64,000 bases of DNA from Pampus argenteus (lineage: Eukaryota; Chordata; Actinopteri; Scombriformes; Stromateidae), in contig CM072877.1 in assembly GCA_036937835.1 (NCBI GenBank), positions 532,001 through 596,000 of the forward strand, given 5' to 3'. Below the pieces are notes generated by a model. The model saw only the letters and a program-made list of their open reading frames with translations. It ran no database searches and was not told where the DNA came from. Both the position numbers and the translations under genes were made by a program. Positions 46,128 to 59,922 of the stretch are shown here, one piece after another (the first letter of the stretch is position 1; each line of letters opens with the position of its first letter).

Positions 46128-46245
46128 GCTTACAGCACCAGGTATTCCCAGGCGGTCTCCCATCCAAGTACTAACCAGGCCCTAACCTGCTTAGCTTCCG
46201 AGATCAGACGAGATCGGGCGCGCTCAGGGTGGTGTGGCCGTAAGC
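46128..46245 (-). rRNA. rn5s: 5S rRNA, minus type (copy M26)
   Basis: A106T. Confidence 0.95.
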
Positions 46246-46595
46246 GACGGAAACAGACACACACAGGGTATTTATAGATGCCGTAACGCCACACTCTCTC
46301 ACATGTGCGGTGATTGTATATGTCGATGCTGAATGGAAACACGACACCCTGACGATGACACAAAGTCAGCCAGTAACAGCTGTAACTGTGCGTTCCTCTC
46401 CAGGTCAACCTGTAGACATTATTACTTAATACACAGTCTATATCATTCTTCTTAATGTTGGGGGATTGTATGACTGGAATCAGAGGTTCTTGATCCCAAA
46501 ATACGGTGATGTGTTAACCCTTTATCAATCGGAACGGACGATCGCGATGCTGTTGATCGACATGTATAAATACCCTGTGTGTGTCAGTTTCCTTG

Positions 46596-46713
46596 GCTTA
46601 CGGCCATACCACTCTGAACGAGCCCGATCTCGTCTGATCTCGCAAGCTAACTAGGGTTGGGCCTGATTAGTACTTGCATGGGAGACCGCCTGGGAATACC
46701 AGGTGCTGTAAGC
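46596..46713 (+). rRNA. rn5s: 5S rRNA, plus type (copy P26)
   Basis: C18T and private G71A next to the intermediate element. Confidence 0.95.
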
Positions 46714-47465
46714 CTTTTCTGTGCTCTACGCAAACTGCAGAGGACGCTGCTGCCTCTTGTGTGCAGACAGAGCAAAGAGCGAACTTATTAGCTGCTTTTT
46801 CATTGGTGCCTCTTCAGAGTAAATTAGTTTAACCAAACTTATATATAGACCCCAGTCACATCTATTTTCATGTCAAATAATATAGGTTACTAGATAAGAT
46901 TACATATTGTATGTCGCATGTCCATCATAATGTTCTTTACATTCATTAAAATGTCAACATGATTAGAAAATATGTTTTTCTTGTAAATGAAAATACTGAA
47001 ACAACAATCACAAAGCTTTTATCTTTGAAATGACCCCAGGTTGTCCTTTTCATAGACTTTTTTGTTAAATTGCATCATTTCTTAAAGCAACTAAAATCAT
47101 TTCCTTCTTTGAGAAAAGAAAAAAACAACAACAAGCTCTGCACGTACCGTATTTTCAGGTAAGGGGAAAGAGAAAATATCTGAGAAAAAACAGGTATTTT
47201 TCCACACATGGCTTGTTGGGGTTAACTGTCAAAGGGACAAATTAAAAGACTAAAACCATCACCTGTTGAATACTTCACAGGTACGTTTCAGAAGAGAACA
47301 TTTAAATTTTGCATGTTTTAAGATGCCTTCCAGAGCCTGATATGATCTATACATACGTTATTTACACATGTTGATCAAACGTGAAATAAAATACCCACAG
47401 AGGAGGAAACAGCGTCCTCTGCAGTTTGCATAGAGCAGTAAAAAAAAGAAAAAAGAAAAAAAAAA

Positions 47466-47582
47466 GCTTACAGCACCTGGTATTCCCAGGCGGTCTCCCA
47501 TTCAAGTACTAACCAGGCCCTAACCTGCTTAGCTTCCGAGATCAGACGAGATCGGGCGCGCTCAGGGTGGTGTGGCCGTAAC
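47466..47582 (-). rRNA. rn5s: 5S rRNA, minus type (copy M27)
   Basis: 117 nt, C2 deleted, and G82A. Confidence 0.91.
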
Positions 47583-47930
47583 GGCGGAAACAGACACACA
47601 CAGGGTATTTATAGATGCCGTAACGCCACACTCTCTCACATGTGCGGTGATTGTATTAGTCGATGCTGAATGGAAACACGACACCCTGACGATGACACAA
47701 AGTCAGCCAGTAACAGCTGTAACTGCGTTCCTCTCCAGGTCAACCTGTAGACATTATTACTTAATACACAGTCTATATCATTCTTCTTAATGTTGGGGGA
47801 TTGTATGACTGGAATCAGAGGTTCTTGATCCCTAAATACGGTGATGTGTTAACCCTTTCTCAATCGGAACAGACGATCGCGATGCTGTTGATCGACATGT
47901 ATAAATACCCTGTGTGTGTCAGTTTCCTTG

Positions 47931-48048
47931 GCTTACGGCCATACCACCCTGAACGAGCCCGATCTCGTCTGATCTCGCAAGCTAACTAGGGTTGGGCCTG
48001 GTTAGTACTTGCATGGGAGACCGCCTGGGAATACCAGGTGCTGTAAGC
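47931..48048 (+). rRNA. rn5s: 5S rRNA, plus type (copy P27)
   Basis: Plus-type consensus; the promoter spacer has a 2 bp deletion (AACTGCGTTCC). Confidence 0.96.
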
Positions 48049-48800
48049 CTTTTCTGTGCTCTACGCAAACTGCAGAGGACGCTGCTGCCTCTTGTGTGCA
48101 GACAGAGCAAAGAGCGAACTTATTAGCTGCTTTTTCATTGGTGCCTCTTCAGAGTAAATTAGTTTAACCAAACTTATATATAGACCCCAGTCACATCTAT
48201 TTTCATGTCAAATAATATAGGTTACTAGATAATATTACATACTGTATGTCGCATGTCCATCATAATGTTCTTTACATTCATTAAAATGTCAACATGATTA
48301 GAAAATATGTTTTTCTTGTAAATGAAAATACTGAAACAACAATCACAAAGCTTTTATCTTTGAAATGACCCCAGGTTGTCCTTTTCATAGGCTTTTTTGT
48401 TAAATTGCATCATTTCTTAAAGCAACTAAAATCATTTCCTTCTTTGAGAAAAGAAAAAAACAACAACAAGCTCTGCACGTACCGTATTTTCAGGTAAGGG
48501 GAAAGAGAAAATATCTGAGAAAAAACAGGTATTTTTCCACACATGGCTTGTTGGGGTTAACTGTCAAAGGGACAAATTAAAAGACTAAAACCATCACCTC
48601 TTGAATACTTCACAGGTACGTTTCAGAAGAGAACATTTAAATTTTGCATGTTTTAAGATGCCTTCCAGAGCCTGATATGATCTATACATACGTTATTTAC
48701 ACATGTTGATCAAACGTGAAATAAAATACCCACAGAGGAGGAAACAGCGTCCTCTGCAGTTTGCATAGAGCAGTAAAAAAAAGAAAAAAGAAAAAAAAAA

Positions 48801-48918
48801 GCTTACAGCACCAGGTATTCCCAGGCGGTCTCCCATCCAAGTACTAACCAGGCCCTAACCTGCTTAGCTTCCGAGATTAGACGAGATCGGGCGCGCTCAG
48901 GGTGGTGTGGCCGTAAGC
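48801..48918 (-). rRNA. rn5s: 5S rRNA, minus type (copy M28)
   Basis: A106T and private G41A. Confidence 0.94.
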
Positions 48919-49268
48919 GACGGAAACAGACACACACAGGGTATTTATAGATGCCGTAACGCCACACTCTCTCACATGTGCGGTGATTGTATATGTCGAT
49001 GCTGAATGGAAACACGACACCCTGACGATGACACAAAGTCAGCCAGTAACAGCTGTAACTGTGCGTTCCTCTCCAGGTCAACCTGTAGACATTATTACTT
49101 AATACACAGTCTATATCATTCTTCTTAATGTTGGGGGATTGTATGACTGGAATCAGAGGTTCTTGATCCCAAAATACGGTGATGTGTTAACCCTTTATCA
49201 ATCGGAACGGACGATCGCGATGCTGTTGATCGACATGTATAAATACCCTGTGTGTGTCAGTTTCCTTG

Positions 49269-49386
49269 GCTTACGGCCATACCACTCTGAACGAGCCCGA
49301 TCTCGTCTGATCTCGCAAGCTAACTAGTGTTGGGCCTGGTTAGTACTTGCATGGGAGACCGCCTGGGAATACCAGGTGCTGTAAGC
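49269..49386 (+). rRNA. rn5s: 5S rRNA, plus type (copy P28)
   Basis: C18T and private G60T, which falls in helix II and the A box. Confidence 0.94.
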
Positions 49387-50138
49387 CTTTTCTGTGCTCT
49401 ACGCAAACTGCAGAGGACGCTGCTGCCTCTTGTGTGCAGACAGAGCAAAGAGCGAACTTATTAGCTGCTTTTTCATTGGTGCCTCTTCAGAGTAAATTAG
49501 TTTAACCAAACTTATATATAGACCCCAGTCACATCTATTTTCATGTCAAATAATATAGGTTACTAGATAAGATTACATATTGTATGTCGCATGTCCATCA
49601 TAATGTTCTTTACATTCATTAAAATGTCAACATGATTAGAAAATATGTTTTTCTTGTAAATGAAAATACTGAAACAACAATCACAAAGCTTTTATCTTTG
49701 AAATGACCCCAGGTTGTCCTTTTCATAGACTTTTTTGTTAAATTGCATCATTTCTTAAAGCAACTAAAATCATTTCCTTCTTTGAGAAAAGAAAAAAACA
49801 ACAACAAGCTCTGCACGTACCGTATTTTCAGGTAAGGGGAAAGAGAAAATATCTGAGAAAAAACAGGTATTTTTCCACACATGGCTTGTTGGGGTTAACT
49901 GTCAAAGGGACAAATTAAAAGACTAAAACCATCACCTCTTGAATACTTCACAGGTACGTTTCAGAAGAGAACATTTAAATTTTGCATGTTTTAAGATGCC
50001 TTCCAGAGCCTGATATGATCTATACATACGTTATTTACACATGTTGATCAAACGTGAAATAAAATACCCACAGAGGAGGAAACAGCGTCCTCTGCAGTTT
50101 GCATAGAGCAGTAAAAAAAAGAAAAAAGAAAAAAAAAA

Positions 50139-50256
50139 GCTTACAGCACCAGGTATTCCCAGGCGGTCTCCCATCCAAGTACTAACCAGGCCCTAACCTG
50201 CTTAGCTTCCGAGATCAGACGAGATCGGGCGCGCTCAGGGTGGTGTGGCCGTAAGC
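50139..50256 (-). rRNA. rn5s: 5S rRNA, minus type (copy M29)
   Basis: A106T. Confidence 0.95.
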
Positions 50257-50606
50257 GACGGAAACAGACACACACAGGGTATTTATAGATGCCGTAACGC
50301 CACACTCTCTCACATGTGCGGTGATTGTATATGTCGATGCTGAATGGAAACACGACACCCTGACGATGACACAAAGTCAGCCAGTAACAGCTGTAACTGT
50401 GCATTCCTCTCCAGGTCAACCTGTAGACATTATTACTTAATACACAGTCTATATCATTCTTCTTAATGTTGGGGGATTGTATGACTGGAATCAGAGGTTC
50501 TTGATCCCAAAATACGGTGATGTGTTAACCCTTTATCAATCGGAACGGACGATCGCGATGCTGTTGATCGACATGTATAAATACCCTGTGTGTGTCAGTT
50601 TCCTTG

Positions 50607-50724
50607 GCTTACGGCCATGCCACTCTGAACGAGCCCGATCTCGTCTGATCTCGCAAGCTAACTAGGGTTGGGCCTGGTTAGTACTTGCATGGGAGACCGC
50701 CTGGGAATACCAGGTGCTGTAAGC
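50607..50724 (+). rRNA. rn5s: 5S rRNA, plus type (copy P29)
   Basis: C18T and private A13G. Confidence 0.95.
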
Positions 50725-51476
50725 CTTTTCTGTGCTCTACGCAAACTGCAGAGGACGCTGCTGCCTCTTGTGTGCAGACAGAGCAAAGAGCGAACTTATT
50801 AGCTGCTTTTTCATTGGTGCCTCTTCAGAGTAAATTAGTTTAACCAAACTTATATATAGACCCCAGTCACATCTATTTTCATGTCAAATAATATAGGTTA
50901 CTAGATAAGATTACATATTGTATGTCGCATGTCCATCATAATGTTCTTTACATTCATTAAAATGTCAACATGATTAGAAAATATGTTTTTCTTGTAAATG
51001 AAAATACTGAAACAACAATCACAAAGCTTTTATCTTTGAAATGACCCCAGGTTGTCCTTTTCATAGACTTTTTTGTTAAATTGCATCATTTCTTAAAGCA
51101 ACTAAAATCATTTCCTTCTTTGAGAAAAGAAAAAAACAACAACAAGCTCTGCACGTACCGTATTTTCAGGTAAGGGGAAAGAGAAAATATCTGAGAAAAA
51201 ACAGGTATTTTTCCACACATGGCTTGTTGGGGTTAACTGTCAAAGGGACAAATTAAAAGACTAAAACCATCACCTGTTGAATACTTCACAGGTACGTTTC
51301 AGAAGAGAACATTTAAATTTTGCATGTTTTAAGATGCCTTCCAGAGCCTGATATGATCTATACATACGTTATTTACACATGTTGATCAAACGTGAAATAA
51401 AATACCCACAGAGGAGGAAACAGCGTCCTCTGCAGTTTGCATAGAGCAGTAAAAAAAAGAAAAAAGAAAAAAAAAA

Positions 51477-51593
51477 GCTTACAGCACCTGGTATTCCCAG
51501 GCGGTCTCCCATCCAAGTACTAACCAGGCCCTAACCTGCTTAGCTTCCGAGATCAGACGAGATCGGGCGCGCTCAGGGTGGTGTGGCCGTAAC
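51477..51593 (-). rRNA. rn5s: 5S rRNA, minus type (copy M30)
   Basis: 117 nt, C2 deleted. Confidence 0.92.
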
Positions 51594-51943
51594 GGCGGAA
51601 ACAGACACACACAGGGTATTTATAGATGCCGTAACGCCACACTCTCTCACATGTGCGGTGATTGTATTAGTCGATGCTGAATGGAAACACGACACCCTGA
51701 CGATGACACAAAGTCAGCCAGTAACAGCTGTAACTGTGCGTTCCTCTCCAGGTCAACCTGTAGACATTATTACTTAATACACAGTCTATATCATTCTTCT
51801 TAATGTTGGGGGATTGTATGACTGGAATCAGAGGTTCTTGATCCCTAAATACGGTGATGTGTTAACCCTTTCTCAATCGGAACAGACGATCGCGATGCTG
51901 TTGATCGACATGTATAAATACCCTGTGTGTGTCAGTTTCCTTG

Positions 51944-52061
51944 GCTTACGGCCATACCACCCTGAACGAGCCCGATCTCGTCTGATCTCGCAAGCTAACT
52001 AGGGTTGGGCCTGGTTAGTACTTGCATGGGAGACCGCCTGGGAATACCAGGTGCTGTAAGC
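51944..52061 (+). rRNA. rn5s: 5S rRNA, plus type (copy P30)
   Basis: Plus-type consensus. Confidence 0.96.
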
Positions 52062-52799
52062 CTTTTCTGTGCTCTACGCAAACTGCAGAGGACGCTGCTG
52101 CCTCTTGTGTGCAGACAGAGCAAAGAGCGAACTTATTAGCTGCTTTTTCATTGGTGCCTCTTCAGAGTAAATTAGTTTAACCAAACTTATATATAGACCC
52201 CAGTCACATCTATTTTCATGTCAAATAATATAGGTTACTAGATAATATTACATACTGTATGTCGCATGTCCATCATAATGTTCTTTACATTCATTAAAAT
52301 GTCAACATGATTAGAAAATATGTTTTTCTTGTAAATGAAAATACTGAAACAACAATCACAAAGCTTTTATCTTTGAAATGACCCCAGGTTGTCCTTTTCA
52401 TAGACTTTTTTGTTAAATTGCATCATTTCTTAAAGCAACTAAAATCATTTCCTTCTTTGAGAAAAGAAAAAAACAACAACAAGCTCTGCACGTACCGTAT
52501 TTTCAGGTAAGGGGAAAGAGAAAATATCTGAGAAAAAACAGGTATTTTTTCACACATGGCTTGTTGGGGTTAACTGTCAAAGGGACAAATTAAAAGACTA
52601 AAACCATCACCTCTTGAATACTTCACAGGTACGTTTCAGAAGAGAACATTTAAATTTTGCATGTTTTAAGATGCCTTCCAGAGCCTGATATGATCTATAC
52701 ATACGTTATTTACACATGTTGATCAAACGTGAAATAAAATACCCACAGAGGAGGAAACAGCGTCCTCTGCAGTTTGCATAGAGCAGTAAAAAAAAAAAA

Positions 52800-52917
52800 G
52801 CTTACAGCACCTGGTATTCCCAGGTGGTCTCCCATACAGGTACTAACCAGGCCCTAACCTGCTTAGCTTCCGAGATCAGACGAGATCGGGCGCGCTCAGG
52901 GTGGTGTGGCCGTAAGC
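52800..52917 (-). rRNA. rn5s: 5S rRNA, minus type (copy M31)
   Basis: T79C, G82T and G93A, shared only with 54124. Confidence 0.94.
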
Positions 52918-53267
52918 GAAGGAAACAGACACACACAGGGTATTTATAGATGCCGTAACGCCACACTCTCTCACATGTGCGGTGATTGTATATGTCGACA
53001 CTGAATGGAAACACGACACCCTGACGATGACACAAAGTCAGCCAGTAACAGCTGTAACTGTGCGTTCCTCTCCAGGTCAACCTGTAGACATTATTACTTA
53101 ATACACAGTCTATATCATTCTTCTTAATGTTGGGGCATTGTATGACTGGAATCAGAGGTTCTTGATCCCAAAATACGGTGATGTGTTAACCCTTTATCAA
53201 TCGGAACAGACGATCGCGATGCTGTTGATCGACATGTATAAATACCCTGTGTGTGTCAGTTTCCTTG

Positions 53268-53385
53268 GCTTACGGCCATACCACCCTGAACGAGCCCGAT
53301 CTCGTCTGATCTCGCAAGCTAACTAGGGTTGGGCCTGGTTAGTACTTGCATGGGAGACCGCCTGGGAATACCAGGTGCTGTAGGC
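53268..53385 (+). rRNA. rn5s: 5S rRNA, plus type (copy P31)
   Basis: A116G in helix I, shared only with 54592. Confidence 0.95.
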
Positions 53386-54123
53386 CTTTTCTGTGCTCTA
53401 CGCAAACTGCAGAGGACGCTGCTGCCTCTTGTGTGCAGACAGAGCAAAGAGCGAACTTATTAGCTGCTTTTTCATTGGTGCCTCTTCAGAGTAAATTAGT
53501 TTAACCAAACTTATATATAGACCCCAGTCACATCTATTTTCATGTCAAATAATATAGGTTACTAGATAAGATTACATATTGTATGTCGCATGTCCATCAT
53601 AATGTTCTTTACATTCATTAAAATGTCAACATGATTAGAAAATATGTTTTTCTTGTAAATGAAAATACTGAAACAACAATCACAAAGCTTTTATCTTTGT
53701 AATTACCCCAGGTTGTCCTTTTCATAGGCTCTTTTGTTAAATTACATCATTTCTTAAAGCAACTAAAATCATTTCCTTCTTTGAGAAAAGAAAAAAACAA
53801 CAACAAGCTCTGCACGTACCGTATTTTCAGGTAAGGGGAAAGAGAAAATATCTAAGAAAAAACAGGTATTTTTCTACACATGGCTAGTTGGGGTTAACTG
53901 TCAAACGAACAAATTAAAAGACTAAAACCATCACCTGTTGAATACTTCACAGGTACGTTTCAGAAGAGAACGTTTAAATGTCGTATGTTTTAAGATGCCT
54001 TCCAAAGCCTGATATGATCTATACATACGTTATTTACACATGTTGATCAAACGTGAAATAAAATACCCACAGAGGAGGAAACAGCGTCCTCTGCAGTTTG
54101 CATAGAGCAGTAAAAAAAAAAAA

Positions 54124-54241
54124 GCTTACAGCACCTGGTATTCCCAGGTGGTCTCCCATACAGGTACTAACCAGGCCCTAACCTGCTTAGCTTCCGAGAT
54201 CAGACGAGATCGGGCGCGCTCAGGGTGGTGTGGCCGTAAGC
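54124..54241 (-). rRNA. rn5s: 5S rRNA, minus type (copy M32)
   Basis: T79C, G82T and G93A. This unit is a recent duplicate of the one before. Confidence 0.94.
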
Positions 54242-54591
54242 GAAGGAAACAGACACACACAGGGTATTTATAGATGCCGTAACGCCACACTCTCTCACAT
54301 GTGCGGTGATTGTATATGTCGACACTGAATGGAAACACGACACCCTGACGATGACACAAAGTCAGCCAGTAACAGCTGTAACTGTGCGTTCCTCTCCAGG
54401 TCAACCTGTAGACATTATTACTTAATACACAGTCTATATCATTCTTCTTAATGTTGGGGCATTGTATGACTGGAATCAGAGGTTCTTGATCCCAAAATAC
54501 GGTGATGTGTTAACCCTTTATCAATCGGAACAGACGATCGCGATGCTGTTGATCGACATGTATAAATACCCTGTGTGTGTCAGCTTCCTTG

Positions 54592-54709
54592 GCTTACGGC
54601 CATACCACCCTGAACGAGCCCGATCTCGTCTGATCTCGCAAGCTAACTAGGGTTGGGCCTGGTTAGTACTTGCATGGGAGACCGCCTGGGAATACCAGGT
54701 GCTGTAGGC
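54592..54709 (+). rRNA. rn5s: 5S rRNA, plus type (copy P32)
   Basis: A116G; upstream flank has GTCAGCTTCC. Confidence 0.95.
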
Positions 54710-55461
54710 CTTTTCTGTGCTCTACGCAAACTGCAGAGGACGCTGCTGCCTCTTGTGTGCAGACAGAGCAAAGAGCGAACTTATTAGCTGCTTTTTCATT
54801 GGTGCCTCTTCAGAGTAAATTAGTTTAAGCAAACTTATATATAGACCCCAGTCACATCTATTTTCATGTCAAATAATATAGGTTACTAGATACGATTACA
54901 TATTGTATGTCGCATGTCCATCATAATGTTCTTTACATTCATTAAAATGTCAACATGATTAGAAAATATGTTTTTCTTGTAAATGAAAATACTGAAACAA
55001 CAATCACAAAGCTTTTATCTTTGTAATTACCCCAGGTTGTCCTTTTCATAGGCTTTTTTGTTAAATTACATCATTTCTTAAAGCAACTAAAATCATTTTC
55101 TTCTTTGAGAAAAGAAAAAAACAACAACAAGCTCTGCACGTAACGTATTTTCAGGTAAGGGGAAAGAGAAAATATCTAAGAAAAAACAGGTATTTTTCTA
55201 CACATGGCTAGTTGGGGTTAACTGTCAAAGGAACAAATTAAAAGACTAAAACCATCACCTGTTGAATACTTCACAGGTACGTTTCAGAAGACAACGTTTA
55301 AATGTCGTATGTTTTAAGATGCCTTCCAAAGCCTGATATGATCTATACATACGTTATTTACACATGTTGATCAAACGTGAAATAAAATACCCACAGAGGA
55401 GGAAACAGCGTCCTCTGCAGTTTGCATAGAGCAGTAAAAAAAAGAAAAAAGAAAAAAAAAA

Positions 55462-55579
55462 GCTTACAGCACCTGGTATTCCCAGGCGGTTTCCCATCCA
55501 AGTACTAACCAGGCCCTAACCTGCTTAGCCTCCGAGATCAGACGAGATCGGGCGCGCTCAGGGTGGTGTGGCCGTAAGC
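55462..55579 (-). rRNA. rn5s: 5S rRNA, minus type (copy M33)
   Basis: A50G and G89A. Its promoter flank has lost 4 bp (one CACA), which moves the TATA box closer to the gene. Confidence 0.94.
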
Positions 55580-55927
55580 GAAGGAAACAGACACACAGGG
55601 TATTTATAGATGCCGTAACGCCACACTCTCTCACATGTGCGGTGATTGTATATGTCGATACTGAATGGAAACACGACACCCTGACGATGACACAAAGTCA
55701 GCCAGTAACAGCTGTAACTGTGCGTTCCTCTCCAGGTCAACCTGTAGACATTATTACTTAATACACAGTCTATATCATTCTTCTTAATGTTGGGGGATTG
55801 TATGACTGGAATCAGAGGTTCTTGATCCCAAAATACGGTGATGTGTTAACCCTTTATCAATCGGAACAGACGATCGCGATGCTGTTGATCGACATGTATA
55901 AATACCCTGTGTGTGTCAGTTTCCTTG

Positions 55928-56041
55928 GCTTACGGCCATACCACCCTGAACTCGATCTCGTCTGATCTCGCAAGCTAACTAGGGTTGGGCCTGGTTAGTA
56001 CTTGCATGGGAGACCGCCTGGGAATACCAGGTGCTGTAAGC
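55928..56041 (+). pseudogene. 5S rRNA plus type, 4 bp deletion (P33)
   Basis: 114 bp. Four bases are missing at about 24-29 (GAACTCGATC instead of GAACGAGCCCGATC), damaging helix III. Promoter, control region and terminator remain. Confidence 0.88.
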
Positions 56042-56778
56042 CTTTTCTGTGCTCTACGCAAACTGCAGAGGACGCTGCTGCCTCTTGTGTGCAGACAGAG
56101 CCAAGAGCGAACTTATTAGCTGCTTTTTCATTGGTGCCTCTTCAGAGTAAATTAGTTTAACCAAACTTATATATAGACCCCAGTCACATCTATTTTCATG
56201 TCAAATAATATAGGTTACTAGATAAGATTACATATTGTATGTCGCATTTCCATCATAATGTTCTTTACATTCATTAAAATGTCAACATGATTAGAAAATA
56301 TGTTTTTCTTGTAAATGAAAATACTGAAACAACAATCACAAAGCTTTTATCTTTGTAATTACCCCAGGTTGTCCTTTTCATAGGCTCTTTTGTTAAATTA
56401 CATAATTTCTTAAAGCAACTAAAATCAATTCCTTCTTTGAGAAAAGAAAAAAACAACAACAAGCTCTGCACGTACCGTATTTTCAGGTAAGGGAAAGAGA
56501 AAATATCTAAGAAAAAACAGGTATTTTTCTACACATGGCTAGTTGGGGTTAACTGTCAAAGGAACAAATTAAAAGACTAAAACCATCACCTGTTGAATAC
56601 TTCACAGGTACGTTTCAGAAGAGAACGTTTAAATGTCGTATGTTTTAAGATGCCTTCCAAAGCCTGATATGATCTATACATACGTTATTTACACATGTTG
56701 ATCAAACGTGAAATAAAATACCCACAGAGGAGGAAACAGCGTCCTCTGCAGTTTGCATAGAGCAGTAAAAAAAAAAAA

Positions 56779-56896
56779 GCTTACAGCACCTGGTATTCCC
56801 AGGTGGTCTCCCATCCAGGTACTAACCAGGCCCTAACCTGCTTAGCTTCCGAGATCAGACGAGATCGGGCGCGCTCAGGGTGGTGTGGCCGTAAGC
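56779..56896 (-). rRNA. rn5s: 5S rRNA, minus type (copy M34)
   Basis: T79C and G93A. Confidence 0.96.
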
Positions 56897-57246
56897 GAAG
56901 GAAACAGACACACACAGGGTATTTATAGATGCCGTAACGCCACACTCTCTCACATGTGCGGTGATTGTATATGTCGACACTGAATGGAAACACGACACCC
57001 TGACGATGACACAAAGTCAGCCAGTAACAGCTGTAACTGTGCGTTCCTCTCCAGGTCAACCTGTAGACATTATTACTTAATACACAGTCTATATCATTCT
57101 TCTTAATGTTGGGGGATTGTATGACTGGAATCAGAGGTTCTTGATCCCAAAATACGGTGATGTGTTAACCCTTTATCAATCGGAACAGACGATCGCGATG
57201 CTGTTGATCGACATGTATAAATACCCTGTGTGTGTCAGTTTCCTTG

Positions 57247-57364
57247 GCTTACGGCCATACCACCCTGAACGAGCCCGATCTCGTCTGATCTCGCAAGCTA
57301 ACTAGGGTTGGGCCTGGTTAGTACTTGCATGGGAGACCGCCTGGGAATACCAGGTGCTGTAAGC
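57247..57364 (+). rRNA. rn5s: 5S rRNA, plus type (copy P34)
   Basis: Plus-type consensus. Confidence 0.96.
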
Positions 57365-58116
57365 CTTTTCTGTGCTCTACGCAAACTGCAGAGGACGCTG
57401 CTGCCTCTTGTGTGCAGACAGAGCAAAGAGCGAACTTATTAGCTGCTTTTTCATTGGTGCCTCTTCAGAGTAAATTAGTTTAACCAAACTTATATATAGA
57501 CCCCAGTCACATCTATTTTCATGTCAAATAATATAGGTTACTAGATAAGATTACATATTGTATGTCGCATGTCCATCATAATGTTCTTTACATTCATTAA
57601 AATGTCAACATGATTAGAAAATATGTTTTTCTTGTAAATGAAAATACTGAAACAACAATCACAAAGCTTTTATCTTTGTAATTACCCCAGGTTGTCCTTT
57701 TCATAGGCTCTTTTGTTAAATTACATCATTTCTTAAAGCAACTAAAATCATTTCCTTCTTTGAGAAAAGAAAAAAACAACAACAAGCTCTGCACGTACCG
57801 TATTTTCAGGTAAGGGGAAAGAGAAAATATCTAAGAAAAAACAGGTATTTTTCTACACATGGCTAGTTGGGGTTAACTGTCAAAGGAACAAATTAAAAGA
57901 CTAAAACCATCACCTGTTGAATACTTCACAGGTACGTTTCAGAAGAGAACGTTTAAATGTCGTATGTTTTAAGATGCCTTCCAAAGCCTGATATGATCTA
58001 TACATACGTTATTTACACATGTTGATCAAACGTGAAATAAAATACCCACAGAGGAGGAAACAGCGTCCTCTGCAGTTTGCATAGAGCAGTAAAAAAAAGA
58101 AAAAAGAAAAAAAAAA

Positions 58117-58234
58117 GCTTACAGCACCTGGTATTCCCAGGCGGTCTCCCATCCAAGTACTAACCAGGCCCTAACCTGCTTAGCTTCCGAGATCAGACGA
58201 GATCGGGCGCGCTCAGGGTGGTGTGGCCGTAAGC
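58117..58234 (-). rRNA. rn5s: 5S rRNA, minus type (copy M35)
   Basis: Minus-type consensus. Confidence 0.96.
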
Positions 58235-58584
58235 ATAGGAAACAGACACACACAGGGTATTTATAGATGCCGTAACGCCACACTCTCTCACATGTGCAGT
58301 GATTGTATATGTCGACACTGAATGGAAACACGACACCCTGACGATGACACAAAGTCAGCCAGTAACAGCTGTAACTGTGCGTTCCTCTCCAGGTCAACCT
58401 GTAGACATTATTACTTAATACACAGTCTATATCATTCTTCTTAATGTTGGGGCATTGTATGACTGGAATCAGAGGTTCTTGATCCCAAAATACGGTGATG
58501 TGTTAACCCTTTATCAATCGGAACAGACGATCGCGATGCTGTTGATCGACATGTATAAATACCCTGTGTGTGTCAGTTTCCTTG

Positions 58585-58702
58585 GCTTACGGCCATACCA
58601 CCCTGAACGAGCCCGATCTCGTCTGATCTCGCAAGCTAACTAGGGTTGGGCCTGGTTAGTACTTGCATGGGAGACCGCCTGGGAATACCAGGTGCTGTAA
58701 GC
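58585..58702 (+). rRNA. rn5s: 5S rRNA, plus type (copy P35)
   Basis: Plus-type consensus. Confidence 0.96.
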
Positions 58703-59454
58703 CTTTTCTGTGCTCTACGCAAACTGCAGAGGACGCTGCTGCCTCTTGTGTGCAGACAGAGCAAAGAGCGAACTTATTAGCTGCTTTTTCATTGGTGCCT
58801 CTTCAGAGTAAATTAGTTTAACCAAACTTATATATAGACCCCAGTCACATCTATTTTCATGTCAAATAATATAGGTTACTATATAAGATTACATATTGTA
58901 TGTCGCATGTCCATCATAATGTTCTTTACATTCATTAAAATGTCAACGTGATTAGAAAATATGTTTTTCTTGTAAATGAAAATACTGAAACAACAATCAC
59001 AAAGCTTTTATCTTTGAAATGACCCCAGGTTGTCCTTTTCATAGGCTTTTTTGTTAAATTGCATCATTTCTTAAAGCAACTAAAATCATTTCCTTCTTTG
59101 AGAAAAGAAAAAAACAACAACAAGCTCTGCACGTACCGTATTTTCAGGTAAGGGGAAAGAGAAAATATCTAAGAAAAAACAGGTATTTTTCTACACATGG
59201 CTTGTTGGGGTTAACTGTCAAAGGGACAAATTAAAAGACTAAAACCATCACCTGTTGAATACTTCACAGGTACGTTTCAGAAGAGAACATTTAAATGTTG
59301 CATGTTTTAAGATGCCTTCCAGAGCCTGATATTATCTATACATACGTTATTTACACATGTTGATCAAACGTGAAATAAAATACCCACAGAGGAGGAAACA
59401 GCGTCCTCTGCAGTTTGCATAGAGCAGTAAAAAAAAGAAAAAAGAAAAAAAAAA

Positions 59455-59572
59455 GCTTACAGCACCTGGTATTCCCAGGCGGTCTCCCATCCAAGTACTA
59501 ACCAGGCCCTAACCTGCTTAGCTTCCGAGATCAGACGAGATCGGGCGCGCTCAGGGTGGTGTGGCCGTAAGC
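59455..59572 (-). rRNA. rn5s: 5S rRNA, minus type (copy M36)
   Basis: Minus-type consensus. Confidence 0.96.
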
Positions 59573-59922
59573 GAAGGAAACAGACACACACAGGGTATTT
59601 ATAGATGCCGTAACGCCACACTCTCTCACATGTGCGGTGATTGTATATGTCGATACTGAATGGAAACACGACACCCTGACGATGACACAAAGTCAGCCAG
59701 TAACAGCTGTAACTGTGCGTTCCTCTCCAGGTCAACCTGTAGACATTATTACTTAATACACAGTCTATATCATTCTTCTTAATGTTGGGGGATTGTATGA
59801 CTGGAATCAGAGGTTCTTGATCCCAAAATACGGTGATGTGTTAACCCTTTATCAATCGGAACAGACGATCGCGATGCTGTTGATCGACATGTATAAATAC
59901 CCTGTGTGTGTCAGTTTCCTTG

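Larger units (their letters stand above)
44790..52799. repeat. Two tandem copies of a three-unit block
   Basis: Minus genes run A106T, A106T, C2-deleted (44790, 46128, 47466) and again A106T, A106T, C2-deleted (48801, 50139, 51477). Plus genes follow in step: C18T, C18T, consensus, twice. Period about 4.0 kb. Confidence 0.88.
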
